A stretch of DNA of 64,000 nt from Gemmatimonadaceae bacterium (GTDB lineage: Bacteria > Gemmatimonadota > Gemmatimonadetes > Gemmatimonadales > Gemmatimonadaceae), in NCBI GenBank assembly GCA_025928335.1, contig JAICJQ010000002.1, forward strand, positions 29,990 through 93,989, in the 5' to 3' direction. Made by a program: the position numbers and the translations under genes. The notes below the pieces were generated by a model. The model had not been told where the DNA came from and ran no database searches. It worked only from the letters and a program-made list of their open reading frames with translations. Below are positions 17,206 through 26,288 of the stretch, piece by piece (position 1 is the first letter of the stretch; each line of letters begins with the position of its first letter).

Positions 17206-18000
17206 ATGCGAGTCACGTACATCGGCCACGCCACACTGCTGCTCGAGCTCGACGGGGTTCGGATCCTCACGGATCCGAACTTCGAGCCGAAGCTTGGGCG
17301 TCTGTTGCCGCGGGTTTCGGCTCCGGGGATCGCGCTCGCCGATTTGCCGAAGCTCGACGCACTCTTGCTCACGCATGCCCACGCCGATCATCTGTCGTTC
17401 GACTCGCTCGAACGCCTGCCGCGCGACGTCCCACTCATCGCCCCGCCGGCGGTCGCAAAATGGCTGCGTAGACTTGGGTTCGAGTCGGCACAGCCGCTCG
17501 CACCTGGAGAATCGATGCGAGTGAGCGCGGTCGCTCTCCACGCGGCGGCGGCAACGCACAAGGGCAATCGTTATGGGTTCGACCGCTGGCGCAGCGCGGC
17601 GAACATGTATCTCCTCGACGGATCGACGACGACGTTCTTTGCCGGCGACACGGCGCTCGTCGAAGACACGCATCATCTGGTCGAGCGGACGCTGTGGACA
17701 CGCGGCCGGGAACTCGACCTCGCGCTGTTGCCGATCGGGTACGCGCCATGGTGGAAACCCGGCTTCCGCCGAGGACACCTGACACACGAAGACGCGCTCG
17801 AATTGTTCGAACGGCTGCGCGCGTCCCTCTTCGTGCCATACCACTGGGGGACGTTCAGACATGTGACGGCGACGGCCTACGATGCAATCAACCGACTAAA
17901 GACCCGTCTCGCGTCGCACCACCTGAGCGACGCCGTAAGAATCCTCGAGCCAGGGGAAACGCTCGAACTCGCCGCGGGTGGGTCGCTCCCGGCGCACTAA
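17206..18000 (+). CDS. MBL-fold metallo-hydrolase
   Basis: 264 residues. The metal-binding motif THAHADHLS (about 56-64) is the HxHxDH signature, with later ligands FAGDTA (Asp) and YHWGTF (His) downstream. IGHATLLLELDGVRILTDP at the start and the AGDTA-HH-LALLPIGY order match the NAPE-PLD/UlaG-like branch of the metallo-beta-lactamase superfamily. Substrate unknown; it could be a phosphodiesterase or lactonase-type enzyme. It lies between yidC and mnmE, with the mnmE ATG directly following its stop, so translation is probably coupled. Many genomes have the RNA-binding protein gene jag/khpB at this place instead. Confidence 0.88.
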   Translation: MRVTYIGHATLLLELDGVRILTDPNFEPKLGRLLPRVSAPGIALADLPKLDALLLTHAHADHLSFDSLERLPRDVPLIAPPAVAKWLRRLGFESAQPLAPGESMRVSAVALHAAAATHKGNRYGFDRWRSAANMYLLDGSTTTFFAGDTALVEDTHHLVERTLWTRGRELDLALLPIGYAPWWKPGFRRGHLTHEDALELFERLRASLFVPYHWGTFRHVTATAYDAINRLKTRLASHHLSDAVRILEPGETLELAAGGSLPAH

Positions 18001-19401
18001 ATGGCCGACCGAGACAGCGGGAGTCCACTGGACGTGTCCGACACGATTGTCGCCGTGGCGACGGCGCCCGGCCGTGGAGCGCTCGCCATCGTGCGCCTCT
18101 CGGGGGCTCGCGCCCACGAAATCGCGCGCGTGGCACTCGACCGTTGGCCTGATGCCCCGCGACGGTCGGTCGTCTCGACGCTGCACGACGCCTCGGGCGC
18201 CGAGGTCGATCAGGTCGTCGTGACGCGCTATGACGCACCCGCTTCGTATACCGGTGAGGACGCCGTCGAGCTCGTGACGCACGGTGGTTCCGTCGCTCCG
18301 ACGACGGTGACGGCAGCACTCGTCGCGCAGGGAGCACGATTGGCCGCCCCGGGCGAATTTACCCGACGAGCGGTGCTCAATGGGAAGATGGATGTGCTGC
18401 AAGCCGAAGCGACAGCGGACCTCGTCGATGCCCGATCGCGCGCGGCGCAGACCGTGGCGCTTCGTCAGTTGGACGGCGGACTCAGTCGCCGGGTGATCGA
18501 GCTTCGCTCGCAGCTCATCGAGCTGGAGGCACTCATTGCCTATGACATCGACTTCCCGGAGGAAGACGACGGACCGATCGCCCCGGCCAGAATCACTGCC
18601 GCGGCTCAGAGAGCCATGGCCGCGCTCGACCAACTCCTGGCGACGTCGAGGACCGGAGAACTGGTGCGACACGGAGCGCTCGTTGTCCTTGCCGGGGCGC
18701 CAAACGTCGGCAAATCGTCGCTGTTCAACGCGCTCCTTGGAGAAGCACGGGCAATCGTTACCAACATTCCCGGGACGACGCGCGATGCCATCGAGGCGGT
18801 GATCGATACCACCGGAGTACCACTCCGCATTGTCGATACGGCCGGACTTCGCGAAGCAACCGACGTAGTTGAGCGGCTTGGCGTGGAAGTGAGCGGGTCG
18901 TACGTAGCGCGCGCCGCGGTCGTACTCGCGTGCGCCGACGATGTCGAGAGCATGCGGGCCGTCGGTACTTCGCTTTTCGGTCGGACGAGCGCTGCCGTAA
19001 TCGCGGTGCGCACGAAAGCCGACTTGGTCCCGGTGAGCGCGGCCGAGCTCGAATCAGCGAAGGCGGCCGTGAACGCGCGAGCGGCGATTGCCGTGAGCGC
19101 CGAGCGTGGAGATGGCCTTCACGAGCTCGTCGAGCTGATCCAGGCGTTCGTTGCCGGAGGAGAGGCGATCGCGGACCTCGACGCGCCAATATTGACGCAA
19201 GAGCGCCATCGATTTGCCATCGCCGCCGCTCGACGAGAGACAGCGGAGTTCTTCGAGCGCTGGCAGCATGGCGACGTCCCGGCTCCAGTGGCGGCCGTCC
19301 ATCTCCACGACGGCGTCGCTGCTCTCGAGGAGCTGATCGGGGCCGTCGATGTGGAGCACGTGCTGGACGAAGTCTTTCGTCGGTTTTGCGTCGGGAAATA
19401 G
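18001..19401 (+). CDS. mnmE: tRNA uridine-5-carboxymethylaminomethyl(34) synthesis GTPase MnmE
   Basis: 466 residues. An N-terminal tetrahydrofolate-binding domain ([20 protein letters not shown]) precedes a helical domain into which the GTPase is inserted: P-loop GAPNVGKSS (about 231-239), TTRD and DTAGLRE. The C-terminus ends FCVGK, the CxGK catalytic motif. With MnmG it modifies the wobble uridine of several tRNAs. The usual partner gene mnmG is not downstream here. It closes the plus-strand operon from rpmH and faces the gene ending at 19406. Confidence 0.97.
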   Translation: MADRDSGSPLDVSDTIVAVATAPGRGALAIVRLSGARAHEIARVALDRWPDAPRRSVVSTLHDASGAEVDQVVVTRYDAPASYTGEDAVELVTHGGSVAPTTVTAALVAQGARLAAPGEFTRRAVLNGKMDVLQAEATADLVDARSRAAQTVALRQLDGGLSRRVIELRSQLIELEALIAYDIDFPEEDDGPIAPARITAAAQRAMAALDQLLATSRTGELVRHGALVVLAGAPNVGKSSLFNALLGEARAIVTNIPGTTRDAIEAVIDTTGVPLRIVDTAGLREATDVVERLGVEVSGSYVARAAVVLACADDVESMRAVGTSLFGRTSAAVIAVRTKADLVPVSAAELESAKAAVNARAAIAVSAERGDGLHELVELIQAFVAGGEAIADLDAPILTQERHRFAIAAARRETAEFFERWQHGDVPAPVAAVHLHDGVAALEELIGAVDVEHVLDEVFRRFCVGK

Positions 19402-19405
19402 GTCG

Positions 19406-20434
19406 CTAGGCGGTCATCGCGGCGATCTGTCCCACAGCGACGATCTCCTCGGCGCTCGCGCGGATGGACCAAGCAAGTCCACGCGCGGCAACAGCCGGCT
19501 CGCTGAGTCTAGCGCCGAGGTAGTAGCCTGCACGCTCAGGAAGAACATACCGGTCAACGGTCCGGGCCTCGTCACTCATTCCGCCGGAGAGATAGCGAAG
19601 GCGGAGTCCGAGACCGCGGCGGTCCAAATCGGCGGCGATCGCGCGTCCGACGACCGGTTCGAGCTGGCGGAGGTCGGCGTACTGGCGCCGTTCGTAGCCG
19701 AAGTACTCCCAAGCGGCGTGTCCCGGGCTGACAGCGCGCGAGACCTGAACAGCCAACCCCTCGTTGACGAGCAGCTCGCGAAGCGTCGCACGGCGGCCTG
19801 TATCCCAGTACGAGTAAGAGCCGCCTGCCTCCTGAACGAGGGCGCGAAGTTCGCTTCGGCTCGTTGGAGACGTGTAGCGAACGACATGTGCGATCTCGTG
19901 CGCGAGCCACGCGGGTATCAGCTCCGGGTCGAGGCCGAGGCCCTCGGTCTGCGCGTTCGTTTGGCCGGTGAAATGCTCCAGACAGACGAAGGCGATCCCG
20001 CGGCCGTCGACGACGAGCTCACCGGCGTTCGCGGCGCCGACGCCGACCATGAGCACCACGTCGACGTCGCAGTCCATCTCGAGAACTTCGCGGCACTGTT
20101 GCTCGGCATTGCGCGCGAGACTCACGACGTCAGTCCGCGCGAGCATCGTCGAGACGTCGTCATGTCCCGCTCCGATCGTCGAGCGCACGATGTCGACGAA
20201 GTGCGGCGTGTCGGGATCAATGACGTAATTCTGCCAGTAGGGCTGGAGAATGCGTCGGTGGCTGTCGAAGTAGCGTTGGTAGGCGGCGAGTCGGTCTGTG
20301 CTCTCGAGAACGGCGAAGAAATCAGGCAGCAGGTTGATCAGCATTCGACCGGACGCGGGAGGGCGGCGCGCGAATCGTACGATTTCATCGCACGATGGAC
20401 GCGGAATGATAGTGTTGCTCCGAAACCCGAACAA
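19406..20434 (-). CDS. Putative zinc-dependent protease (DUF2268-like)
   Basis: 342 residues from TTG 20434, or 312 from ATG 20344; neither has a clear ribosome-binding site. The motif AWLAHEIAHVVRYTSP (about 180-195) is an HExxH gluzincin-type zinc site, followed about 40-45 residues later by ELLVNEGLAVQVSRA, where the E could be the third ligand. This HExxH...NEGLA layout resembles DUF2268 putative Zn-proteases. No signal peptide or membrane segment is seen, so a cytoplasmic location is likely. It is convergent with mnmE. Specific role unknown. Confidence 0.65.
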   Translation of the reverse strand: MFGFRSNTIIPRPSCDEIVRFARRPPASGRMLINLLPDFFAVLESTDRLAAYQRYFDSHRRILQPYWQNYVIDPDTPHFVDIVRSTIGAGHDDVSTMLARTDVVSLARNAEQQCREVLEMDCDVDVVLMVGVGAANAGELVVDGRGIAFVCLEHFTGQTNAQTEGLGLDPELIPAWLAHEIAHVVRYTSPTSRSELRALVQEAGGSYSYWDTGRRATLRELLVNEGLAVQVSRAVSPGHAAWEYFGYERRQYADLRQLEPVVGRAIAADLDRRGLGLRLRYLSGGMSDEARTVDRYVLPERAGYYLGARLSEPAVAARGLAWSIRASAEEIVAVGQIAAMTA

Positions 20435-20521
20435 GAGCCGCCAGACCTCTTCACGTATGGCACAATTTTTCCTTTTCTCTCAAGCGGAAAGGATGTAGAC
20501 GTAGGCGGGAGAGAGGCACCG

Positions 20522-21175
20522 ATGACCACGCTTCAGCAGGTCGAATTGCAATGCCCGATTTGTGAGACGCGTTTTCGCTCGCAAACGGTGGTGTCGACCA
20601 ACTCCTTCGGGGGCAAGCGCACGGATTTTCACGAGCGCGCGGCCGGAACGCAGCCGCTGCCCTATTTGATCCATACATGCAATCGCTGTGGCTACTCGGG
20701 CGCCGATCGCGACTTCACCGAAGAGGCTGAGGTGACACCGGTGCTCAAGGAACGCGTGTGGAACGAGCTGGCACCGGCGATCACGTGCGGCACATTGAGC
20801 GGGTCGGAGAAGTACGAGGCCGCGGCAAAGGTGGCTGAGTGGCAGGGCATGGAGCCGCGTCACATCGCGGATTTGCTGCTCCGGGCCGCGTGGTGCTGTG
20901 TGGACGAAGGTGATGTCGAAGCCGAGCGGTTTTTCCGACGGAAGGCGGCATGGAAGTTCGAGGAGTCCTTGTCGAGCTTTGACGGCGTCGCGCGAGAGGA
21001 GCGCGCGGTATTGACCTATCTCGTGGGTGAGCTCTGGCGGCGGGCGGGCGACGCGGAGCAGGCCAATTCGTGGCTCAACCGGGTGCAGGCGGAGGTGGTG
21101 GACTCGCAATCACAGCAGTGGGTGATTGACGCGGCGCGACAGCAGCGGGACTGTCCGAGAGAGTGGTTTGGGTGA
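20522..21175 (+). CDS. DUF2225 family zinc-ribbon/TPR-like protein
   Basis: 217 residues from ATG 20522, which follows GGGAGAGAGG. The N-terminal part has two CxxC pairs, CPIC (residues 11-14) and CNRC (about 53-56), that can bind zinc as in DUF2225. The rest is helical, with repeats such as AAKVAEWQGMEPRHIADLLLRAAWCCVDEGD that look TPR-like. Function of the family is not established. The open frame continues far upstream of 20522, but that part is the antisense shadow of the preceding gene. Confidence 0.8.
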   Translation: MTTLQQVELQCPICETRFRSQTVVSTNSFGGKRTDFHERAAGTQPLPYLIHTCNRCGYSGADRDFTEEAEVTPVLKERVWNELAPAITCGTLSGSEKYEAAAKVAEWQGMEPRHIADLLLRAAWCCVDEGDVEAERFFRRKAAWKFEESLSSFDGVAREERAVLTYLVGELWRRAGDAEQANSWLNRVQAEVVDSQSQQWVIDAARQQRDCPREWFG

Positions 21176-21192
21176 GAGAACGCGACGCGAGA

Positions 21193-21222
21193 CTCGAAGG
21201 GCCGCCAGTACTGGCGGCCCTT
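21193..21222. terminator. Bidirectional terminator: 30-base perfect palindrome
   Basis: CGAAGGGCCGCCAGT is followed immediately by its exact complement. It lies between the ends of the convergent DUF2225 and upp genes, with TCTTAA on the plus side. Folded RNA would form a hairpin of at least 12 bp in either direction. Confidence 0.75.
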
Positions 21223-21226
21223 CGTC

Positions 21227-21874
21227 TTAACGAGTGCCGAAGAGGCGGTCGCCAGCGTCACCCAGCCCAGGCAAGATGTAGCCGTGTTCGTTGAGCTCAC
21301 GGTCCAGGGCCGCGCAATAGACGATGACGTCGGGATGCTCGGAAGCCAAGCGACGGACGCCTTCCGGCGCCGCGACGAGACACATAAAGCGAATTCGCGT
21401 CGCGCCGGCCCGTTTGAGGGAAGCGACGGCAGCGGCAGCGCTTCCGCCAGTCGCGAGCATCGGGTCCAGCACGAAGAAATCACGTTCCGGTGCGTCGCCG
21501 GGTACTTTGAAGTAGTAGTCGACGGGCTCGAGCGTGTCGTGGTCACGGTACAGGCCGATGTGGCCGACACGCGCTCCGGGGACGAGACGATAGATCCCCT
21601 CGACCATGCCGAGGCCCGCGCGAAGGATGGGGACAAGCGTGAGCTTCTTGCCGCTCACCCGACGTCCGATGGTTCGCTCGAGCGGCGTCGATACGGCGGC
21701 GTCCTCGAGGGGAAGGTCGCTCGTCGCCTCATACGCCATCAGCATCGCGATCTCGTCGACGAGCTCCTTGAAGATCTTTGTCGGCGTTTCGCTATCGCGC
21801 AGGATGCTCAGCTTGTGCTGCACCAGTGGGTGTGAGACGATGCGGAGCGTCGGGAACCCAGGGGTGGTGTGCAT
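21227..21874 (-). CDS. upp: Uracil phosphoribosyltransferase
   Basis: 215 residues from ATG 21874, which gives the typical start [21 protein letters not shown]; the open frame reaches 21937. Family motifs: the [17 protein letters not shown] segment, the PRPP loop [14 protein letters not shown] and the C-terminal uracil-binding [17 protein letters not shown]. It salvages uracil to UMP with PRPP. It is divergent from the small gene at 21903 with about 28 bases between starts, so promoters must overlap neighbouring coding sequence or be very compact. Confidence 0.96.
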   Translation of the reverse strand: MHTTPGFPTLRIVSHPLVQHKLSILRDSETPTKIFKELVDEIAMLMAYEATSDLPLEDAAVSTPLERTIGRRVSGKKLTLVPILRAGLGMVEGIYRLVPGARVGHIGLYRDHDTLEPVDYYFKVPGDAPERDFFVLDPMLATGGSAAAAVASLKRAGATRIRFMCLVAAPEGVRRLASEHPDVIVYCAALDRELNEHGYILPGLGDAGDRLFGTR

Positions 21875-21902
21875 GGCGCGCAAAGGTACTAATTTCGCGC
21901 CC

Positions 21903-22079
21903 ATGAAAGAATACCAGGCCGTGGTCCTCCGCCTCACGCGTCACACGCACGACGACGAGGACGCACTCACCGATCTGCTCAACGAGCGGAGTCGGGGCGG
22001 ATGGGAGCCGAGCATGATGACCCAGGAGGCTGGACGCCTCACGATCGTGTTCGCGCGTCCGAGCGATCGCGAGCGATAA
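21903..22079 (+). CDS. Small conserved-looking protein, DUF4177-like
   Basis: 58 residues: [14 protein letters not shown] leads, then [20 protein letters not shown] and LTIVFAR. The pattern of an opening E-Y-x-V strand, a helix with LN-x-x-x-x-x-GWE and a closing strand recalls DUF4177-type proteins of about 60 residues. No function is known. It is followed by the YdcF-like gene 18 bases later and probably shares its transcript. Coding status is inferred from the intact frame, position and this pattern. Confidence 0.6.
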   Translation: MKEYQAVVLRLTRHTHDDEDALTDLLNERSRGGWEPSMMTQEAGRLTIVFARPSDRER

Positions 22080-22097
22080 CGTCAGATCGCCGAACGA

Positions 22098-22706
22098 ATG
22101 CCTCGGGCGCGGCGAATCGACTGGTGGCGGCTTGGGTGGCTCTTTGGGGCGCTGATGCTCATTGCTTGGGGCGCGTCGCTCGCCGGCGTGCTGGTATGGG
22201 GTCGGCGCGATACGGCGCGACCGTCATCGGCGATCGTCGTCCTTGGCGCGGCGCAGTACGTCGGCCGGCCCTCGCCCGTACTTCGCGCCCGATTGGATCA
22301 CGCCATCGACTTATGGCGGCGCGGCATGGCGCCGCGAATCATCTTCACCGGGGGCTTCGGTGAGCACGATACGACGAGCGAAGCGGCTGTCGGAGAGCGC
22401 TACGCAATCGAGCACGGAGTTCCGCCCCGCGCGATCTTGATCGAGAACAAGGGTCGGTCGACCATCGAGTCCCTCCGTCGCGTCGCTATGCTGATGGAGG
22501 GTGAACCGTCGCGCGAAGTCATCCTCGTCAGCGACCCGTTCCACATGCTTCGACTGACGATTCTCGCTCGGCGCTACGGATTGATTCCACACACGTCTCC
22601 GACAAAGAAGAGCCCGATCTCCTCGAGCTTTCGCGAGTTTTGGCGCTACGCGCTGGCCGAATCGGTCAAGGTGCCGATCGCGTTCCTGCTTCAGCGGAGC
22701 GAGTAG
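22098..22706 (+). CDS. YdcF/SanA-like DUF218 membrane protein
   Basis: 202 residues with one N-terminal membrane helix (about 12-34, WLFGALMLIAWGASLAGVLV), then the DUF218 domain: SAIVVLGAA, MAPRIIFTGGFG, ENKGRSTIESLRR and EVILVSDPFHMLR. These motifs define the YdcF/SanA/ElyC group, linked in E. coli to envelope integrity and lipid-carrier metabolism; the enzymatic activity is not established. The domain would face the periplasm. Its 3' end overlaps that of the convergent hydrolase by 41 bases, an unusually long overlap. Confidence 0.85.
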   Translation: MPRARRIDWWRLGWLFGALMLIAWGASLAGVLVWGRRDTARPSSAIVVLGAAQYVGRPSPVLRARLDHAIDLWRRGMAPRIIFTGGFGEHDTTSEAAVGERYAIEHGVPPRAILIENKGRSTIESLRRVAMLMEGEPSREVILVSDPFHMLRLTILARRYGLIPHTSPTKKSPISSSFREFWRYALAESVKVPIAFLLQRSE

Positions 22707-23586
22707 CGCCGGACGCGACGACGGCGGCGCGAGCCAACCACAACCAGTATGCCTCGCCACCGACCTGGGGCACGTCATTATGCCCCGCGCCGTGAACAAT
22801 CAGGAGCTCACCTTTCGCCTTGGCACTGCTGAATACGGCGCGACCCATCCACTCGGGGATGATGAAGTCGCGATCACCGTGGACGACGGATACCGGGGTT
22901 GCCAGTTCTCTCACGCGAGCCACGGTGTCGAAGTGGACGCGTGAGATAAGTCGCCACAATGCGTTCAGGCCGGGAACGAACATCCGCCGAGCCATGTCCT
23001 GCGCCTTCGTGAATGGCGATTGCAGGATGAGGGCACGAGGTGTCGCCGCGTCCGCGAGCTCAGCCGCGATGGCGCTACCGAGCGAGTGACCAAATAGCAC
23101 CAGGCGGTCAGGCGTAACCCCGAGGCTATCGCGCGTAAACTCCCACGCGGCGAGCGCGTCTCTCGCTGACGAGGCATATGACGGAACGCCGTCCAGGCCG
23201 TCGTATCCGCGATACTCGGGGAGAACAACACACAGACCAGTGCGCTCGACGACCTTCTGCGCCCACGGAACGAGCCAGCGCGCGACATCGGCGTTCCCGT
23301 GAAAGGCGAGCATGACCGAATGCCCGTGAGCGCACTCTCCGACGACGTACGAGAATAGGCGGACGCCATCGGACGTCGTGTACGTTACGCGACGGCCGTT
23401 TGCCGGCCTTGCCGGCGGAGACGCCGGCGGCTGAAACACTACGCGCTCCTGAAAGCTCCATAGCAACAGGAGCAATCCCGCGTAACCAAGCCCAAGGCCG
23501 ATCAGGAGCCACGAGACGAATTGGGTCACTCGAGATCGCGTCAACTGAGCGAGGTTCCAGTGGTGAGACGAGAAGGGGGCGTGCAA
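22666..23586 (-). CDS. Alpha/beta hydrolase, membrane-anchored (Bem46/YpfH-like)
   Basis: 306 residues from TTG 23586; GTG 23529 is an alternative that begins just before the membrane helix (about 22-44, VSWLLIGLGLGYAGLLLLLW). The hydrolase fold shows the oxyanion segment AFHGNADVARW, the nucleophile elbow GHSLGS (Ser, about residue 169), VVHGDRDFIIP carrying the catalytic Asp, and GAGHNDV with the catalytic His. It resembles the Bem46-type serine hydrolases; substrate unknown. It is divergent from the M16 gene at 23596, with only nine bases between the starts if TTG is used, which favours the later start. Confidence 0.85.
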   Translation of the reverse strand: MHAPFSSHHWNLAQLTRSRVTQFVSWLLIGLGLGYAGLLLLLWSFQERVVFQPPASPPARPANGRRVTYTTSDGVRLFSYVVGECAHGHSVMLAFHGNADVARWLVPWAQKVVERTGLCVVLPEYRGYDGLDGVPSYASSARDALAAWEFTRDSLGVTPDRLVLFGHSLGSAIAAELADAATPRALILQSPFTKAQDMARRMFVPGLNALWRLISRVHFDTVARVRELATPVSVVHGDRDFIIPEWMGRAVFSSAKAKGELLIVHGAGHNDVPQVGGEAYWLWLARAAVVASGATRSAEAGTRSAP

Positions 23587-23595
23587 TTTAGAACC

Positions 23596-24909
23596 ATGCG
23601 CATTCCGATTGAAACTTTTCGATTGCAGAACGGGCTATTCGTTTCCCTGTCCGAGGATCACACCGCTCCGATCGTGGCGGTGAACCTCTGGTATCACGTC
23701 GGTTCGGCGAACGAGCCTCCAGGCCGCACCGGTTTCGCGCACCTTTTTGAGCACATGCTCTTTCAAGGTTCCGCCGACGTTCAGGCGAACGAGCATTTCG
23801 AGCTGGTGCAACGCGCCGGCGGCACACTGAACGGGTCAACCTGGCTGGAGCGGACGAACTACTTCGAAACGCTCCCGTCGAATCAGCTCGAGTTGGCTTT
23901 ATGGCTCGAAGCGAATCGCATGGGGGCTCTGCTTCCCGCGATGACCCAGCAAAAGCTGGACACCCAGCGCGATGTCGTGAAGAACGAGCGGCGCTGGTCC
24001 ATGGATAACCAGCCGTACGGTAGCTGGCTCGAAAAGCTTCCGGCGCTGTGTTTCCCGCCTGAGCATCCGTTTCATCATTCACTGATGGGCTCCATGGAGG
24101 ACCTGACGGCGGCGAGGCTCGACGACGTCGGCCAATTCTTCGCGACATTCTACACGCCGGATAATGCGGTCCTCTCGATTGCCGGGGATTTCGACCCGAA
24201 CGAAGCTCGGCGCCTCGTCGAGCGGCACTTTGGACCAATTCCCCGCGGCGGAAGGAAGCCAGCGTTGCCCGACATGTCCTTGCCGCCGGTGTTTGGCCAG
24301 TGGAAGCGCGAGGTCGTTCCGGATGACGTGATGCTGCCGCGACTGTTTCTCGCCTTTCGATCGCCGGCATTCGGGACGGATGGGTACTATCCGGCGAGTG
24401 TGTGCGGGGCGATACTCGGGCTCCGCAACGGCAGCCGGTTGAAGCGACGATTGGTTCGCGAGCGCGAAGTTGCCGCGGACACGACGGCCTTCACCTTTGA
24501 CCTCGCCAAGGGTTCCGATCTTCTCGTCGTCGACGTCACGGCGCGGCCGGGAGTCCCCGCTGAGCAGCTCGAGCAGGAGGTGGCGTTCGAGATCGACGCG
24601 CTGGTACGTGACGGCGTGTCAGACGCCGAAGTGGAGCGGGCCCTCGCCCTGATCCAAACGATGTTCGTATCGAGCATGCAGGAAGCCGGGGAGCGAGCCG
24701 ACAAGCTGTCGCTGTTCGCGACGTACTTCGGAGATCCGAATCGGCTGAACGAAGAAGTGGACCGATACCGAGCGGTGACGACGGAAAAGGTGAACGACTT
24801 CATCCGCGAGCGCCTCGGCGAAAACAATCGAGCAAGTTTGGTCTACGTCGCGCGCGAAGACGCCCCCGGTGAGCTCGTCGGCAGTGACGCGTCCGCGGAG
24901 GCGAGATGA
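23596..24909 (+). CDS. M16 family zinc peptidase, catalytic subunit
   Basis: 437 residues from ATG 23596. The inverted zinc motif HxxEH is seen as HLFEHMLF (about 52-59), with the downstream Glu ligand about 76 residues on. The two-domain body ends near DKLSLFATYFGDP. Such peptidases work as a clamshell together with a second M16 subunit, here the next gene, whose ATG overlaps this stop in an ATGA. No signal peptide is visible, so a cytoplasmic or non-classically exported enzyme is likely. Substrates of this bacterial group (processing peptidase-like) are not known from sequence. Confidence 0.93.
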   Translation: MRIPIETFRLQNGLFVSLSEDHTAPIVAVNLWYHVGSANEPPGRTGFAHLFEHMLFQGSADVQANEHFELVQRAGGTLNGSTWLERTNYFETLPSNQLELALWLEANRMGALLPAMTQQKLDTQRDVVKNERRWSMDNQPYGSWLEKLPALCFPPEHPFHHSLMGSMEDLTAARLDDVGQFFATFYTPDNAVLSIAGDFDPNEARRLVERHFGPIPRGGRKPALPDMSLPPVFGQWKREVVPDDVMLPRLFLAFRSPAFGTDGYYPASVCGAILGLRNGSRLKRRLVREREVAADTTAFTFDLAKGSDLLVVDVTARPGVPAEQLEQEVAFEIDALVRDGVSDAEVERALALIQTMFVSSMQEAGERADKLSLFATYFGDPNRLNEEVDRYRAVTTEKVNDFIRERLGENNRASLVYVAREDAPGELVGSDASAEAR

Positions 24910-26288
24910 CCGCCGCGCCGACGGTATCACGATCACCACGGCCCGTTCCCGGTGCGCCGCGCGAGTACAGCTTTCCGCGGTTCGAGCGGCGTGTGCTGGC
25001 CAACGACATGAGGCTCGTCGTTGCGCACGTCCCAAAACTCCCACTCGCGACGGTCGTCGTGCTCCTCGATGCGGGCGCCATATGCGACGCCGAGGGAGCG
25101 GAAGGCACCGCGCAGCTCACGGCCAAGATGTTGCTCGAGGGGACCGAGTCCCTCGACGGAGCCGAGCTCGCTGAAGCTTTCGAGCGGCTGGGTGCTTCAA
25201 TCGAGTCGAACGCGGATTGGGATGCCGCGGCGATCACCATGACAACTTTGGTCGAGCATCTCCCCGGGGCGTTCGACCTGCTCCGCGACGTCTTGCTTCA
25301 ACCAGCTTTTCGCGTACGCGAGATCGAGCGACTGAAGGCCGAGCGACTGGCCGAGCTGCTGCAAATGCGCGCCGAACCGCGCGGACTTGCAGACGAGTTG
25401 TTCGCGAAACTCCTCTACGCGCCGTCGTCACGGTACGCACGCCTCGAGGGTGGCGACGAAGCAAGCGTCGAACGCATCGACCGGCAGGCGATCGTCGATT
25501 TCTATCGCTCGAGATATGTCGCGGGCGGAACGACCGTCGTCGTGGCGGGCGATGTGACGACCGATCGTGCTGAGGCACTCGTCAATCAGGCTTTTGGAAA
25601 GTGGGAAGGGCGGCCCGCAGAACGCGTCTCTGGCGATACCCGTCCTGCCCGTACGGATCGAGCGGTTCACCTGGTGGTGAAGCCCGACGCTCCGCAATCG
25701 GAGCTTCGCATCGGCCAGGTCGGCATTCCGCGGAATCATCCGGGTTTCTTTCCGGTGAACGTGATGAATGCTTTGCTCGGCGGTCTGTTCAACTCGCGGA
25801 TCAACCTGAACCTTCGCGAGGCGCACGCCTATACGTACGGCGCGTTCTCCGGCTTCGAATGGCGGCGTCAGGCAGGGCCATTCATGATCCACACAGCGGT
25901 AAAGTCGGACATCACGGACGCGGCAGCACGAGAGATACTGTACGAGGTCGATCGAATCCGCTCCGAGTCGGTGGCGCCCGACGAGCTTTCGTTGGCCACA
26001 AGCTACCTGACCGGCGTATTCCCGATTCGCTTCGAGACGACAACGGCGATCGCGGCCGCGCTCTCGGTGCTCATGCTGCATGGACTGCCGGAGGATTACT
26101 ACGATCGTTATCGCGACAATGTCGCATTGATCACCACTGAGAAGGTCCTGTCGGCCGCTCAGCGATATCTCGATCCGTCGGCGTTTCAAATGCTCGTTGT
26201 CGGCGATCCGAACATTGTTCGCGCGCCGCTCGAGGCGATGCAATTCGGACCCATCATCCTCTATGATGCGCAGGGCAAAGAGATCTGA
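24906..26288 (+). CDS. M16 family peptidase-like, non-catalytic subunit
   Basis: 460 residues. The fold is M16, but the zinc motif is lost: where HxxEH would be, the sequence reads QLTAKM after GAEGTA. The substrate-binding Arg/Tyr pair typical of the C-terminal domain is kept (LREAHAYTYGAFSGF, about 310-324), as in the alpha subunit of mitochondrial processing peptidase. It is therefore expected to pair with the active subunit upstream, with which it overlaps by four bases. Its own TGA overlaps the NUDIX start by one base, so the three genes form one transcription unit. Confidence 0.92.
   Translation: MTAAPTVSRSPRPVPGAPREYSFPRFERRVLANDMRLVVAHVPKLPLATVVVLLDAGAICDAEGAEGTAQLTAKMLLEGTESLDGAELAEAFERLGASIESNADWDAAAITMTTLVEHLPGAFDLLRDVLLQPAFRVREIERLKAERLAELLQMRAEPRGLADELFAKLLYAPSSRYARLEGGDEASVERIDRQAIVDFYRSRYVAGGTTVVVAGDVTTDRAEALVNQAFGKWEGRPAERVSGDTRPARTDRAVHLVVKPDAPQSELRIGQVGIPRNHPGFFPVNVMNALLGGLFNSRINLNLREAHAYTYGAFSGFEWRRQAGPFMIHTAVKSDITDAAAREILYEVDRIRSESVAPDELSLATSYLTGVFPIRFETTTAIAAALSVLMLHGLPEDYYDRYRDNVALITTEKVLSAAQRYLDPSAFQMLVVGDPNIVRAPLEAMQFGPIILYDAQGKEI

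Noticed and set aside
19349..20521. Long N-terminal extension of the DUF2225 frame
   Set aside because: Antisense to the HExxH protein gene; the conserved protein starts at ATG 20522 after a good ribosome-binding site.
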